Source: Erythrobacter sp.
GTDB lineage: Bacteria > Pseudomonadota > Alphaproteobacteria > Sphingomonadales > Sphingomonadaceae
DNA length: 64,000 nt
Reading direction: 5' to 3'
Assembly: GCA_024642335.1 (NCBI GenBank)
Contig: JAHEBH010000003.1
Span: 7,688 to 71,687, forward strand
Position 1 is the stretch's first letter; the number at the start of each line of letters is the position of its first letter. The translations under genes were made by a program, and so were the position numbers. Of this stretch, positions 18,338 through 28,359 are shown piece after piece. The notes beneath the pieces are model-generated. The model ran no database searches. It was not told the origin of the DNA and saw nothing but the letters and a program-made list of their open reading frames with translations.

Positions 18338-19792
18338 GTGCGGCCACCAGCGCTGAAGGCAGTTCTGCTTGCAGGGATGTGCCTGTGCGCCGCGCCGCTT
18401 TCAGCGGAGACGCTGAGGGGCGCGCTGGTACAGGCCTATACTTCCAACCCGCAGCTGGAAGCCGCGCGTGCACAGCAACGTGCGCAGGACGAAAGCGTGC
18501 CGATCCAGCGTGCCGGCGGTCTGCCCTCGCTCAGCTCGTCCGCCAGTCTTACCGAATTCCTGAAGAGCAGCGGAACCAGCTTCATTTCGCCCGAACGCTC
18601 GCTTTCGGCCAATCTAGACCTGAGCGTGCCGATCTATTCGGGCGGCAGCGTCGCCAATGGCCTTCGCGCCGCGAAGACCCGGGTGGATGCGGGCCGCGCA
18701 GACCTTCGCGGCACCGAAAGCGCCATCTTTGCGCAGGTTGTGGCCGCCTATATGGATGTCATCCGCAACGAGGCGGTGGTCTCGCTTTCGGCCAACAATG
18801 TCGATGTACTGGCCGTAAACCTTGAAGCCACGAGCGACCGGTTCGAAATCGGCGAATTGACCCGTACCGACGTCGCGCAATCGGAAAGCCGCCTCGCACT
18901 TGCCCGCAGCGATCTCCAGAGCGCGCAGGCCAACCTCGCCAACGCACGCGAAAATTATATCGCGCTGGTGGGCGCCGCTCCCACCGACCTTCAGGCCCCG
19001 CCCCCGCTCCCCGGATTGCCCGAAAGCGCGGATGACGCGGTGAATCAGGCACTGGAGCACAATCCTGACCTCATCGCAGCGCGCGAACGGGCCATTGCAT
19101 CGGGTTTCGATATCGAGGTGGCGGGCGCAGGGCGGCTTCCGCGGCTGGATGCCTTCGCAACCGGGGGCTACCAGAATTTCCTCGGTACGCTCGGCTCCAT
19201 CCCGGGCACTGGTACGGCGAACCAGGTCAGCACCACCGCGCAAGCAGGGCTGCGCCTGTCATTGCCCATTTTCCAGGGCGGCCGGATCGCGGCGCAGCAA
19301 CGCCAGGCGCAAGCGCAATCCTCTGCCGCACTGGAACAGGCCATCGCCACCGAACGCAGCGTGATTGCGCAGGTCCGCGCCTCTTTCTCGAGCTGGCGCG
19401 CCGCCCGCGCCATCATCGTCTCCACGCAGGCCGCAGTCGACGCAGCGGAATTGAGCCTTGAGGGCGTCCGCGCGGAGAATTCGATCGGCAACCGCCAGAT
19501 CCTCGACGTCTTGAACGCGGAACAGGAATTGCTCGCCGCCCGCGTGCAGCTCGTCAGTGCGCAGCGCAACGAATATGTCGCGGGTTTCTCCCTGCTTGCC
19601 GCAATGGGACGCGCCGAGGCCCGCGATCTGGGGCTCGATGCCGAAGTTCCGCTCTATGATCCGGTGGCGAATTACGAACGTGCGCGCGACGTATTGATCG
19701 ATTGGCAAAGTGACCCAGATCCTGTCGCCACCTCCACGCGCACCGTTGACATCCCGGCGCAGGATGGCGAAGTTTCGCAAGTTCAGGACTAG
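18338..19792 (+). CDS. tolC: TolC-family outer membrane efflux protein
   Basis: GTG start, signal peptide; ALVQAYTSNPQLEAARAQQRAQDESVPIQRAGGLPS; GELTRTDVAQSESRLALARSDLQSAQANLANARENYIALVG; GLRLSLPIFQGGRIAAQQRQA. Confidence 0.93.
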   Translation: MRPPALKAVLLAGMCLCAAPLSAETLRGALVQAYTSNPQLEAARAQQRAQDESVPIQRAGGLPSLSSSASLTEFLKSSGTSFISPERSLSANLDLSVPIYSGGSVANGLRAAKTRVDAGRADLRGTESAIFAQVVAAYMDVIRNEAVVSLSANNVDVLAVNLEATSDRFEIGELTRTDVAQSESRLALARSDLQSAQANLANARENYIALVGAAPTDLQAPPPLPGLPESADDAVNQALEHNPDLIAARERAIASGFDIEVAGAGRLPRLDAFATGGYQNFLGTLGSIPGTGTANQVSTTAQAGLRLSLPIFQGGRIAAQQRQAQAQSSAALEQAIATERSVIAQVRASFSSWRAARAIIVSTQAAVDAAELSLEGVRAENSIGNRQILDVLNAEQELLAARVQLVSAQRNEYVAGFSLLAAMGRAEARDLGLDAEVPLYDPVANYERARDVLIDWQSDPDPVATSTRTVDIPAQDGEVSQVQD

Positions 19793-19802
19793 GCGGGGAC
19801 TC

Positions 19803-20264
19803 ATGCGGCAGGAAGGCGAACCCTCGGTTGAGGAAATTCTCGATTCGATCAAGAAAGTGATCGCGCGCGACAATCGCGAAGCCGCGCAGGCGGAGCGCCG
19901 TCGCCGCGAAACCGATGGCATTGTGGCCCAGCCCGCCACCAGGGATGACGATGTGCTGGACCTCAGCATGATTGCCACCGAAGTTGCCGGTGAGGTGGTG
20001 CATGACTTGGATGAGGAAGCGTCCGAGGCCCTCACCAACGCGCAAGCCGCCGATGCCATGCGCCAGTCGCTGGCTGCGCTCGCCATGCTCGCCGAACCGC
20101 CGGCCTCGCCGCAGATCGTGCGCTCTGGCGAAACCTCGCTCGAAGGTCTGGTGCGCGAGATGCTGCGCCCGATGATGGCGCAATGGCTCGACGCGCATCT
20201 GCCCGAAATCGTCGAGCGGCTGGTCAAGGCCGAGATTGCCCGTATCGCGGGCAAGAAGCGCTGA
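19803..20264 (+). CDS. DUF2497 / PopZ-like polar organizing protein
   Basis: N-terminal [18 protein letters not shown], acidic middle, C-terminal [41 protein letters not shown]. Confidence 0.8.
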   Translation: MRQEGEPSVEEILDSIKKVIARDNREAAQAERRRRETDGIVAQPATRDDDVLDLSMIATEVAGEVVHDLDEEASEALTNAQAADAMRQSLAALAMLAEPPASPQIVRSGETSLEGLVREMLRPMMAQWLDAHLPEIVERLVKAEIARIAGKKR

Positions 20265-20629
20265 CACCCGCCAGCCTGCGCAAGGCCTCCCTCGCGTTGG
20301 AGGCGATCGGCGGGGAGACGATCACGCGCCATATCTTCCTTTGTGCCATGTCCGAAAAGCAGCAATGCTGCAGCCGTGACGTCGGTGAACGCAGCTGGAA
20401 CTATCTGAAACGGCGGCTGAAAGAGCTGGGCCTCGCTGGAAAAGGTGGCATCCAGCGCAGCAAGGCCGATTGCCTGCAGATTTGCGCGGCAGGCCCGATC
20501 GCCGTCGTCTGGCCCGACCGGGTCTGGTACCATTCGTGCACCGAAGAGGTGCTCGAACGAATCATCCAGCAGCACCTGATCGGCGGTGAAGCGGTGGAGG
20601 AATTCCGCCTCCGCAGTCCCGAAAGCTAG
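20183..20629 (+). CDS. (2Fe-2S) thioredoxin-like ferredoxin domain protein
   Basis: [65 protein letters not shown]; true start probably further downstream than 20183. Confidence 0.8.
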   Translation: MARRASARNRRAAGQGRDCPYRGQEALTPASLRKASLALEAIGGETITRHIFLCAMSEKQQCCSRDVGERSWNYLKRRLKELGLAGKGGIQRSKADCLQICAAGPIAVVWPDRVWYHSCTEEVLERIIQQHLIGGEAVEEFRLRSPES

Positions 20630-20632
20630 GAG

Positions 20633-20920
20633 CTAGCGCTCGTCGTCGAGCGGATCTTCGACCGCCTCGTCATGCCCTGTTCCGGCGGAAAGGAACACAA
20701 GGCCCATCAGCGCGCTCATCAACAACATGGCAAAACCGATGCCCAGCGCAGTGGCGATGAAGAAATGCACCGACACCATGCCTACCTGCTTGTACAGCAG
20801 CGCCAGCGCAATGATCACCACAGCCGTGGTGACGCCGAACATATAGCGCATCAGCCGGCGATAGCGTGCCCAGGCATGCGCGGCCGCATGCGGATCGTCC
20901 AGGGGTGAACCTCTCTTCAT
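20633..20920 (-). CDS. Small two-TM membrane protein of unknown function
   Basis: MKRGSPLDDPHAAAHAWARYRRLMRYMFGVTTAVVIIALALLYKQVGMVSVHFFIATALGIGFAMLLMSALMGLVFLSAGTGHDE. Confidence 0.75.
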   Translation of the reverse strand: MKRGSPLDDPHAAAHAWARYRRLMRYMFGVTTAVVIIALALLYKQVGMVSVHFFIATALGIGFAMLLMSALMGLVFLSAGTGHDEAVEDPLDDER

Positions 20921-21028
20921 GTGCTGCCTCATGCCCGCACATACGCCGTGACGCAATGCAGCATAGGTGCCGATTTTGCCGGACTCGGAAAGTCATGCCA
21001 TATTGGCTTGGGGAAAAGGAGAACTCGG

Positions 21029-21457
21029 ATGTCGATAGCCCGTGTCATACAAGGTCGCAGTTCTGGAATTATCCAGTGTTCACCGCATGATAGTGTGCGC
21101 ATGGCAGCCTCGCTGATGTCGCAAAGGCGGATTGGCGCCCTGCCTGTTGTCGAGCATGGAAAAGTGGCGGGAATCTTTTCCGAACGTGACTTGCTGCACA
21201 GCGTTGCACGTGAAGGCGATGTTGTCCTGCACCGCCCGGTCAGCGAAGTCATGACCACCCCCCCAATCACGATCGAGCCCTCGGTCGACGTCATGAGCGC
21301 GCTTGCGCTGATGACGACACGCCGCGTGCGCCACCTGCCAGTAGTGCAGGACGGGGAGATGATTGCCTTCATTTCGATCGGCGATCTGGTCAAATATCGC
21401 ATCGAGCAGGTGGAGGCAGAGGCAGAGCAGATGCGCGATTATATCGCTATGGCTTGA
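21029..21457 (+). CDS. CBS domain-containing protein
   Basis: Two CBS motifs: RRIGALPVVEHGKVAGIFSERDLLHSV and RRVRHLPVVQDGEMIAFISIGDLVK. Confidence 0.93.
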   Translation: MSIARVIQGRSSGIIQCSPHDSVRMAASLMSQRRIGALPVVEHGKVAGIFSERDLLHSVAREGDVVLHRPVSEVMTTPPITIEPSVDVMSALALMTTRRVRHLPVVQDGEMIAFISIGDLVKYRIEQVEAEAEQMRDYIAMA

Positions 21458-21488
21458 GCCGGGGCCTTGCGCACACTACATCGAAGCC

Positions 21489-21818
21489 ATGGCTGACGCA
21501 CTGACATTGACCAAAGCTGCCGCCGAGCGCGTGGGGCTGATCGCACAGAAGCAGGGCAAGCCTGCAATCCTGCGGCTATCGGTGGAAGGCGGCGGCTGCT
21601 CCGGCTTCCAGTACAAGTTCGATCTGGAAGAAGTGCTCGCAGCGGACGACTGCGTGAGCGAGACCGATGGTGTCCGGCTCGCGGTCGATCCTGTAAGCCT
21701 TGATCTGGTTTCCGGGAGCACTGTGGATTTCGTGGAATCGCTGGGCGGAGCGGCATTTCGCGTCGAAAATCCGCAAGCGGCAGCCGGTTGCGGTTGCGGT
21801 TCCAGTTTCGGCATCTAA
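21489..21818 (+). CDS. erpA: HesB/IscA/ErpA-type iron-sulfur insertion protein
   Basis: ILRLSVEGGGCSGFQYKFDLEE..FRVENPQAAAGCGCGSSFGI. Confidence 0.93.
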   Translation: MADALTLTKAAAERVGLIAQKQGKPAILRLSVEGGGCSGFQYKFDLEEVLAADDCVSETDGVRLAVDPVSLDLVSGSTVDFVESLGGAAFRVENPQAAAGCGCGSSFGI

Positions 21819-21842
21819 AGTCCGCTCAAAGGCGGACGAAAA

Positions 21843-22619
21843 TTGCGCATAGCCAGCTTCAACATCAACGGTATCAAGGCGCGCCTGCCGCGCCTGCTCG
21901 AATGGCTGGAAGAACGCCGCCCCAGCGTCGCCTGCCTGCAGGAAATCAAGTGCATGGACGAGAACTTCCCGGCTGAGGAGTTCGAAAAAATCGGCTATCA
22001 CGCCATCTGGCACGGGCAGAAGAGCTTCAATGGCGTTGCCATTCTTGCGGACGGGGTAAAGCCCGAAGAAAGGCAGCGCGGCCTGCCCGGCGACGAGAGC
22101 GACGAACAGGCGCGCTACCTCGAGGCCGAGGTCAATGGCGTGCGCATCTGCAACCTCTATCTTCCCAACGGCAATCCGCAGCCGGGACCGAGGTTCGATT
22201 ACAAGCTCGCCTGGATGGAACGCCTGCGCGCACGCTGTCTCGCCCATCTGCAGGCAGAGATAGCTGCCGTTGTGCTGGGCGACTTCAATGTCATCCCCGA
22301 AGACAAGGACGTCTGGGCGGTGAAGGCGATGGAAGACGACGCGCTGATGCAGCCCGAATCGCGCGACGCTTATCGCCGCATGCTCAACGATGGCTGGACC
22401 GATGCGCTCGACGTGCTCAACCCGCGCGGCGGCGTATGGACCTATTGGGATTACCAGGCCGGCGCATGGCAGCGCGACCACGGCTTCCGCATCGATCACA
22501 TGCTGCTGTCACCGCAATGTGCGGACCGGCTGCGCGCTGCAGGCGTGGACAAGGAATATCGCGGGCGCGAAAAGGCCAGCGACCATACGCCTGTATGGGT
22601 GGAAATGGCGGACCGATAG
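21843..22619 (+). CDS. xth: Exodeoxyribonuclease III
   Basis: RIASFNINGIKARLPRLLEWLEERRPSVACLQEIK; LGDFNVIPEDKDVW; DHGFRIDHMLLSPQCADRLRAAGVDKEYRGREKASDHTPVW. Confidence 0.96.
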   Translation: MRIASFNINGIKARLPRLLEWLEERRPSVACLQEIKCMDENFPAEEFEKIGYHAIWHGQKSFNGVAILADGVKPEERQRGLPGDESDEQARYLEAEVNGVRICNLYLPNGNPQPGPRFDYKLAWMERLRARCLAHLQAEIAAVVLGDFNVIPEDKDVWAVKAMEDDALMQPESRDAYRRMLNDGWTDALDVLNPRGGVWTYWDYQAGAWQRDHGFRIDHMLLSPQCADRLRAAGVDKEYRGREKASDHTPVWVEMADR

Positions 22620-22632
22620 GATTGCGGCTTTT

Positions 22633-22745
22633 CGGTCACGAAGTGACCGCAAGGCCGACCGGCCGCCCGCAGGTGCCCCGAACCCTGAACCTGTTTCAGG
22701 GGGAGGGAACAGCACCGAGGACCGTCCACGCGGATGCGCGGACGG
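22633..22745. repeat. Cluster of hairpins between convergent xth and cell-wall hydrolase genes
   Basis: CGGTCAC-GAA-GTGACCG (22633-22649), CCCTGAA-CCTGT-TTCAGGG (22683-22701), CCGTCCaCGC-GGAT-GCGcGGACGG (22722-22745). Confidence 0.6.
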
Positions 22746-22758
22746 AACTCAAATGATC

Positions 22759-23406
22759 TCAACGATAGAAGACGTGGCTGTCGATCCGTGCGCGGGCAAT
22801 CTTGGTGCGCGCCCAGCGTGGGCTCACATGGCTGGCGTGAAAATAGAGCGCATCTTCCGCATCGCTGTCCCACATGTCCTGATGCGCGATCCGCGCAATC
22901 GCCTTGGCGCGCCGCCAGGCCGCAGTCGAGGTGTTGGGATCGGGAATAGTGCCGCCGCGAACGAAGCTGAACTGCGCACGCTGGGTGACGACAGAGCAGT
23001 AGTCATCGGGGAACTGGCTTGATTCGGTGCGGTTGATGACCACACGTGCCACAGCCAGCTGGCCATCGAGCGGTTCGCCGCGCGATTCAAAATAGACCGC
23101 CTGCGCAAGGCAGCGCATCTCGTCCGACATATTGTCTTCCAGCGCCATGGTGGAAACGAGCTGCTGCAGTGAGGCAGCATCGTCGGTTTCAGCAGCTTCG
23201 ACAGGCTGCACAACCGGCGCAGATACAAAGCGGATCTGCTGCACAGGCGCCTCGTCGGAAGCGGAAATTTCTGTATCGACCGTTGCGAGCCCTTCCGGCT
23301 CTGCCTGGTCCTGGGCGGTAGCGCCGGACAGGCCGGTGCCGAGAAGCGTTGCAAACAGGAGTGTGGCCGAGGCAATCGCCCCGACGCGCGTGGTCTTGCG
23401 AACCAT
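22759..23406 (-). CDS. Cell wall hydrolase (SleB-like)
   Basis: DEMRCLAQAVYFESRGEPLDGQLAVARVVINRTESSQFPDDYCSVVTQRAQFSFVRGG; N-terminal signal-like segment. Confidence 0.92.
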   Translation of the reverse strand: MVRKTTRVGAIASATLLFATLLGTGLSGATAQDQAEPEGLATVDTEISASDEAPVQQIRFVSAPVVQPVEAAETDDAASLQQLVSTMALEDNMSDEMRCLAQAVYFESRGEPLDGQLAVARVVINRTESSQFPDDYCSVVTQRAQFSFVRGGTIPDPNTSTAAWRRAKAIARIAHQDMWDSDAEDALYFHASHVSPRWARTKIARARIDSHVFYR

Positions 23407-23622
23407 GAAATACTTAACTCAGTGCGGTGAGAAACCCGTCGCAGGCCAGGATCACGGGGCGAAATTCTGCCCGATTTCCGCGATCAATCCAAAAAGGACC
23501 TGCCGGTTGCTCCCCGACTGCACACTGTCCGGTCTGGCGTAATTGCCAAAGCGCGAACAGGCAGCGCTATGAAAGTCGCCGGCCAGATAGCGGTGGCGGC
23601 CAAGGTGTCAACCGGTGAAGTG

Positions 23623-23949
23623 TCAGTCCTTCAGCAATTGCTCCGCATTCGCCGCATCCAGCTCGACAATCCAGAGGTCATGATCCTGGCGCTTGCGCCT
23701 TTCACAATATTCCACAAAGTCCTGTTTGTTTTCAGGGTCTTCTGCTTTCGAGAGGGCCCATTTCCTGGTGCCGTCCAGCTGCGGCATTCGTTCGAAAGCA
23801 CGCAAGTTTGTGCCGTTTTCGCAACATATTATTAGCAAAGTGCCCGCGTCGCGTTCACCTTTCTTGATAACCATGCCGAAGCCGCCCTGGGCATCGACAG
23901 CGCGAATGAGCGCGCTGACCTCCACGTGGGCTGGCAGGCGATCATCCAC
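23623..23949 (-). CDS. DUF1491 family protein
   Basis: MDDRLPAHVEVSALIRAVDAQGGFGMVIKKGERDAGTLLIICCENG..; family recognition from memory. Confidence 0.75.
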   Translation of the reverse strand: MDDRLPAHVEVSALIRAVDAQGGFGMVIKKGERDAGTLLIICCENGTNLRAFERMPQLDGTRKWALSKAEDPENKQDFVEYCERRKRQDHDLWIVELDAANAEQLLKD

Positions 23950-23954
23950 CGGAT

Positions 23955-24437
23955 TCAGCCGCGGACCCGGTAACCGGGCAAGCCCGAAAGCGCGATGTGC
24001 GAACGCATGAAGGTGCCGGTACCACGGCCGATCTCGTCGCCCTCGTCATCCACAAGGCTTGCTTCGGCCACAAAAACGCGGCGTTTTCCGCTGACCCAGC
24101 GCCCGTGTGCAATGACCTGCCCCGTCCTTATCGGCTTGGTGAAATGCAGGTTGAAGCCCGTGGTCAGCAGGAACCGGTCGGAAACGAGTGAATTGGCCGC
24201 ATAGAAGGCCGCATCATCGAGCATCTTGAAATAGATGGTGCCATGCGCGGCTCCGGCTGCATGATGCAGGCTCTCGTCTACCTGGAAGGTGATTTGCGAG
24301 CGGCCTTCGCCGACTATCTCGAGGCGGGAGGCAAAGAGGTTGTTGATCGGCGCCGAGGCATAGAGTGCCTCCAGCGCGTGGAAATGGGCCCGGGCCCCGC
24401 TTTCGCCGCGATCAGGCGACGTTCCGGTCCGAGACAT
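23955..24437 (-). CDS. PaaI-family thioesterase (hotdog fold)
   Basis: DESLHHAAGAAHGTIYFKMLDDAAFYAANSLVSDRFLLTTGFNLHFTKPIRTGQVIAHGRWVSGKRRVFVAEASLVDDEGDEIGRGTGTF. Confidence 0.88.
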   Translation of the reverse strand: MSRTGTSPDRGESGARAHFHALEALYASAPINNLFASRLEIVGEGRSQITFQVDESLHHAAGAAHGTIYFKMLDDAAFYAANSLVSDRFLLTTGFNLHFTKPIRTGQVIAHGRWVSGKRRVFVAEASLVDDEGDEIGRGTGTFMRSHIALSGLPGYRVRG

Positions 24438-24873
24438 TGGTCAAGAGGCCATAAATGGCCTCCTCATCCGGTGCATCGCTCAGCGCATCGTGGATATGCT
24501 CGTCACGCACCAGGCGAGAAATGGCAGCAAGTGCATGCAAGTGGCCCACGCCGCTGTTTTCCGGCGAAAGCAGCCCGAACACCAGATCGACCGGCAATCC
24601 GTCCGCAGCCTTGAAATCGGCGGGATGATTCAGCTTGAGCAACGCCGCTACGGGGCGCGAGATGCCCGGAACGCGGGCATGCGGTATCGCAACGCCGCGG
24701 CCAAAGCCCGTGCTGCCCAGCTTCTCGCGCTCGTCGAGATATTCGAGAACGACATCCGCATCGAGACCCCAAGTCCGGGCGAAAATCGAGCTCAGATGCT
24801 CGAGAATCTCCTGCTTGCTTCCGGCGTCGATAATCGCCACCGAATCAGGCTTCATCGAAAATTGTAGGTCCAT
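24412..24873 (-). CDS. ptsN: PTS IIA-like nitrogen regulatory protein
   Basis: GSTGFGRGVAIPHARVPGISRPVAALLKLNHPADFKAADGLPVDLVFGLLSPENSGVGHLHALAAISRLVRD. Confidence 0.9.
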   Translation of the reverse strand: MDLQFSMKPDSVAIIDAGSKQEILEHLSSIFARTWGLDADVVLEYLDEREKLGSTGFGRGVAIPHARVPGISRPVAALLKLNHPADFKAADGLPVDLVFGLLSPENSGVGHLHALAAISRLVRDEHIHDALSDAPDEEAIYGLLTNVSDRNVA

Positions 24874-24995
24874 AACAATCTGGTATCAAACTTCGTGGAA
24901 ACATCCAGTTTCGACGCGAGGCGTTGAAATCTCGCAAGAAATCATGTGAACCATGCGGTTAACGTCGTCGCGAAACCCTCTCCAAGATTCCGCTC

Positions 24996-25562
24996 TCAGG
25001 ACGGCTCAACCCATCCGATCGAGCCGTCGTTGCGGCGATAGACCATATTATGTCGCCCGGTTCCAGCATTTTTGAAAAACAGCGCGTTGGTGTGTCGCAG
25101 GTCAAGCAGCATCACCGCGTCTGAAACGCTGACTTCGGGAATATCGACACGCATTTCGGCGATGATCGGTGCCGCCTCTTCGGGAAGTTCCTCGACTTCG
25201 GGTTCTTCGGGCGCGAAGACCGTATAGGCTGCTTCCTCTTCCCTGATGGCGTGGGCTGTCTGCTCGTGCCGGTCCTTCAGGCGGCGTTTGTAGCGGCGCA
25301 GCTGCTTCTCGATCTTTTCGGCAGCCTGATCGAAAGCCTGGTGCACATCATGCGCGTCGCCGTGACTTTTCAGGATCAGGCCGTGATTCACGTGCAGCAC
25401 GATATTGCAGTCATAGGCGTGGGTGGGGGCTTTCCCGAAGGTGACCGAAGATGAAAGCGCCCGGCTGAAATGCTTGTCCACGATGGCATCGAGCCGCTCC
25501 GACACATGCTCCTGCAGTGCGGCACCTGTATCCATCTGATGGCCGGAAACGCGAATATCCAT
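24996..25562 (-). CDS. hpf: Ribosome hibernation promoting factor, long form
   Basis: MDIRVSGHQMDTGAALQEHVSERLDAIVDKHF..; C-terminal dimerisation domain VSDAVMLLDLRHTNALFFKNAGTGRHNMVYRRNDGSIGWVEP. Confidence 0.94.
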   Translation of the reverse strand: MDIRVSGHQMDTGAALQEHVSERLDAIVDKHFSRALSSSVTFGKAPTHAYDCNIVLHVNHGLILKSHGDAHDVHQAFDQAAEKIEKQLRRYKRRLKDRHEQTAHAIREEEAAYTVFAPEEPEVEELPEEAAPIIAEMRVDIPEVSVSDAVMLLDLRHTNALFFKNAGTGRHNMVYRRNDGSIGWVEPS

Positions 25563-25617
25563 ATAAGGGGAACTCCTTCAGTCGAAATAATCTTACTACA
25601 TAAGCCCGAATTTGGAC

Positions 25618-26301
25618 TCAATTATGCCAAAGTGGTGAATCGAGCGTTTCCAGAAACTCCTTGTGCCGGGCCAACTCTCCTGCACTCGCGGAATGCGGGC
25701 GAGGGGGGCGGAATTCACCAGTGCGGGGCCGGAAACTGCGGGTCTCCACCGTCACCTCCTCCACCTCTGCCGCCAGTTCGAGGCCGATCTGCCGTCCGCC
25801 GGTCAATTCGACATAGACCTGCGCCAGCAGCTCGGCATCGAGCAGTGCGCCATGCTTCACGCGGTGGCTGCGATCCACGCCATAGCGCGTGCACAAGGCA
25901 TCGAGCGAATGTTTGGCGCCGGGATGGCGGCGGCGCGCGATGGCCAGCGTATCCACCATCCTGTCCAGAGCCACCTCGGCGTGGCCGCAGGTGGCCAGCT
26001 CCCGATTGAGGAAACCGAAATCGAACTGCGCGTTATGCGCAACAAGAGGCGCATCGCCCAGAAACGCAAGCAGCTCGCTCACCCTGTCCCTGAATAGCGG
26101 CTTGTCCGAAAGGAAGGCGGCAGACAGGCCGTGCACCTGCTCGGCTTCGATCGGCATATCGCGTTCCGGGTTGAAATATGCGTGATAGCTTTTGCCCGTC
26201 GCCACGCGGTTAACCATCTCGATGCAGCCGATTTCGACCAGCCGGTCACCCGAATGGGGATCAAGACCGGTGGTTTCCGTGTCGAAAACGATCTCGCGCA
26301 T
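25618..26301 (-). CDS. dnaQ: DNA polymerase III subunit epsilon
   Basis: REIVFDTETTGLDPHSGDRLVEIGCIEMVNR; PLVAHNAQFDFGFLNREL; KHSLDALCTRYGVDRSHRVKHGALLDAELLAQVY. Confidence 0.97.
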   Translation of the reverse strand: MREIVFDTETTGLDPHSGDRLVEIGCIEMVNRVATGKSYHAYFNPERDMPIEAEQVHGLSAAFLSDKPLFRDRVSELLAFLGDAPLVAHNAQFDFGFLNRELATCGHAEVALDRMVDTLAIARRRHPGAKHSLDALCTRYGVDRSHRVKHGALLDAELLAQVYVELTGGRQIGLELAAEVEEVTVETRSFRPRTGEFRPPRPHSASAGELARHKEFLETLDSPLWHN

Positions 26302-26327
26302 GAACTGACTATCGTGCGAGTTCGGCC

Positions 26328-26927
26328 TCAGTGCAACTGGCTTGTGAGATTCTGCACCAATGCCGCGACGGAGCGTGCCGTTTCCTCGAGCGAGCAGCCC
26401 GTGTCGATCACGAAGTCTGCCCGCGCGCGTTTTTCCGCATCGGGCAATTGCAGCGCCAGAATCCGGTCGAATTTCTCCGCAGTCATGTCGGGACGGGAAA
26501 GTACCCGTTCGCGCTGGACATCGGAAGGCGCTGAAACAACCACGATCCGGTCGACATCGTCCACATCGGTCTTTTCGAACAGCAGCGGAATATCGAAGAG
26601 CACCAGCGGCGCACCGGCATGATCGGCCAGGAATTGCGCGCGCGCCGCGCGCACTGCCGGGTGGATGATCGCCTCCAGCCGGGCAAGCGCATCGGGATCA
26701 TTGAAGACGATGGCGCCCAGTTCCTTGCGCTTAACTCCTTCAGGCCCGGTTGACCCCGGAAAAGCCTCTTCAATGGCGGACAGCAGAGCGCCGTCCGGCC
26801 CTTGCATGCGGCGCACTTCGGCATCGGCATCGAACACAGGCACGCCATTGTCTGCAAACATGGCCGCCACCGTGCTTTTACCCATGCCGATCGAACCGGT
26901 GAGGCCAAGGACGAGCGGTTTGTTCAT
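26328..26927 (-). CDS. coaE: Dephospho-CoA kinase
   Basis: LVLGLTGSIGMGKSTVAAMFADNGVPVFDADAEVR; VLFDIPLLFEK. Confidence 0.96.
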   Translation of the reverse strand: MNKPLVLGLTGSIGMGKSTVAAMFADNGVPVFDADAEVRRMQGPDGALLSAIEEAFPGSTGPEGVKRKELGAIVFNDPDALARLEAIIHPAVRAARAQFLADHAGAPLVLFDIPLLFEKTDVDDVDRIVVVSAPSDVQRERVLSRPDMTAEKFDRILALQLPDAEKRARADFVIDTGCSLEETARSVAALVQNLTSQLH

Positions 26928-27784
26928 GTGGTGAGGATCGCGCGCAGCCCGGCATCGCCATCATCGCGCGGCGGCGCAATGCCGAAGAACTTTTCGAACG
27001 CGAAGGCCGCCTGGCCGATCAGCATGTTGAGCCCGTCGAGAGTTTCGAACCCCGCCTCACGCGCTGCCTTGAGCAGCGGCGTATCGAGCGGGTGGGTGAC
27101 GATATCATAGACCACGCTTCCGGGCGGTATATGGCTAATATCGAGGGTAAGGGGGGGCTGGCCCGCCATTCCCAGCGGGCTGGCATTGACGACCAGGTCG
27201 AAGCAGCCCTCGCGATCATCGAAGGCGAAATCTGTCGGTTCGGCAAAATGCGCGATATCAACCGCATGGTGCTCGCCTTCAGGGTCGATTTGGTCAAGGA
27301 TGGCCTGCGCCTTGGCCGGGTTGCGCCCGGCAAGCACAATGGAGATCCCCTGTTCGGCCAGCGCCGCAACGATGGCCCGCGCCGCGCCGCCTGTTCCCAG
27401 CACGCGCGCCATGCGGAAATAGTGCTGCTGCTTCAACCGGTCCTGCAGGGGTTCGAGAAAGCCGGCCACATCGGTGTTTGTCCCGATCAGCGCGCCATTG
27501 TGGCGGCGGGTTATGGTATTGACCGCGCCGACCATCTCGGCACCGAGTTCCAGCCTGTCGAGCAAAGGGATCACCGCCTGCTTGTGCGGCATGGTGACAT
27601 TGCAGCCGCGCCAGTCGGGATCTTCGCGGCGGCTGGCGAGATAATCGGCAAGGCCTTCTGCCGTTACGTGACAGGCGCGATAGTCCGCATCGATACCCAG
27701 TTTGCCGATCCAGTACTTGTGGATCGCCGGCGATTTCGATTGCTTGATCGGATCACCGATCACTTCAGCGTATGGTGTGCTCAT
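26924..27784 (-). CDS. aroE: Shikimate dehydrogenase
   Basis: [82 protein letters not shown]. Confidence 0.96.
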   Translation of the reverse strand: MSTPYAEVIGDPIKQSKSPAIHKYWIGKLGIDADYRACHVTAEGLADYLASRREDPDWRGCNVTMPHKQAVIPLLDRLELGAEMVGAVNTITRRHNGALIGTNTDVAGFLEPLQDRLKQQHYFRMARVLGTGGAARAIVAALAEQGISIVLAGRNPAKAQAILDQIDPEGEHHAVDIAHFAEPTDFAFDDREGCFDLVVNASPLGMAGQPPLTLDISHIPPGSVVYDIVTHPLDTPLLKAAREAGFETLDGLNMLIGQAAFAFEKFFGIAPPRDDGDAGLRAILTT

Positions 27785-28359
27785 CGGGCAAGCTCCCCAT
27801 GGTCACGCAATGCTCCAAGTACCGCGAGCAGGGGCATGCCCAGAACGGTGAAATGCCCGCCTTCAATCTTGTCGAACAATTGCACGCCCAACGCCTCTAT
27901 CCGGAAGACACCCACACAATAGCCCACTTCGGGCCATTCCGCATCGAGATAGGCCTCGATGAACTGCTCCGATAGTTCGCGGACATGCAATTGCGCCACT
28001 TCCGTATGACTCCAGACAACCTCGCCACCGCGCGCAAGGGCGGCTGCCGAATGGAGGTGTATTTCCTTCCCGGAAAAGAAGCGCAAATGTTCGGCCGCAT
28101 TGTCCCGGTCGCTCGGCTTGTCGAAACGCCGGCCATCGACAACCACCAGCGAATCGCTGCCCAGAACCAGCCGGTCCTCCGCCGGAATCGCCAGAGCTTT
28201 TGCCTTTGCCAGCGCGAGCGCGATCTCCGACGCTGGCGCAGCTCCCAGCGATTCTTCAATCGACCGCTCATCGACATCGGCGCTCAGCGCCTCGAATTCT
28301 ACACCGGCATCGGCGAGCATGGCCTTGCGAGAGGTGGATTTGGACGCGAGCACGATCAT
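27781..28359 (-). CDS. maf: Maf-family nucleotide pyrophosphatase
   Basis: [80 protein letters not shown]. Confidence 0.93.
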   Translation of the reverse strand: MIVLASKSTSRKAMLADAGVEFEALSADVDERSIEESLGAAPASEIALALAKAKALAIPAEDRLVLGSDSLVVVDGRRFDKPSDRDNAAEHLRFFSGKEIHLHSAAALARGGEVVWSHTEVAQLHVRELSEQFIEAYLDAEWPEVGYCVGVFRIEALGVQLFDKIEGGHFTVLGMPLLAVLGALRDHGELAR

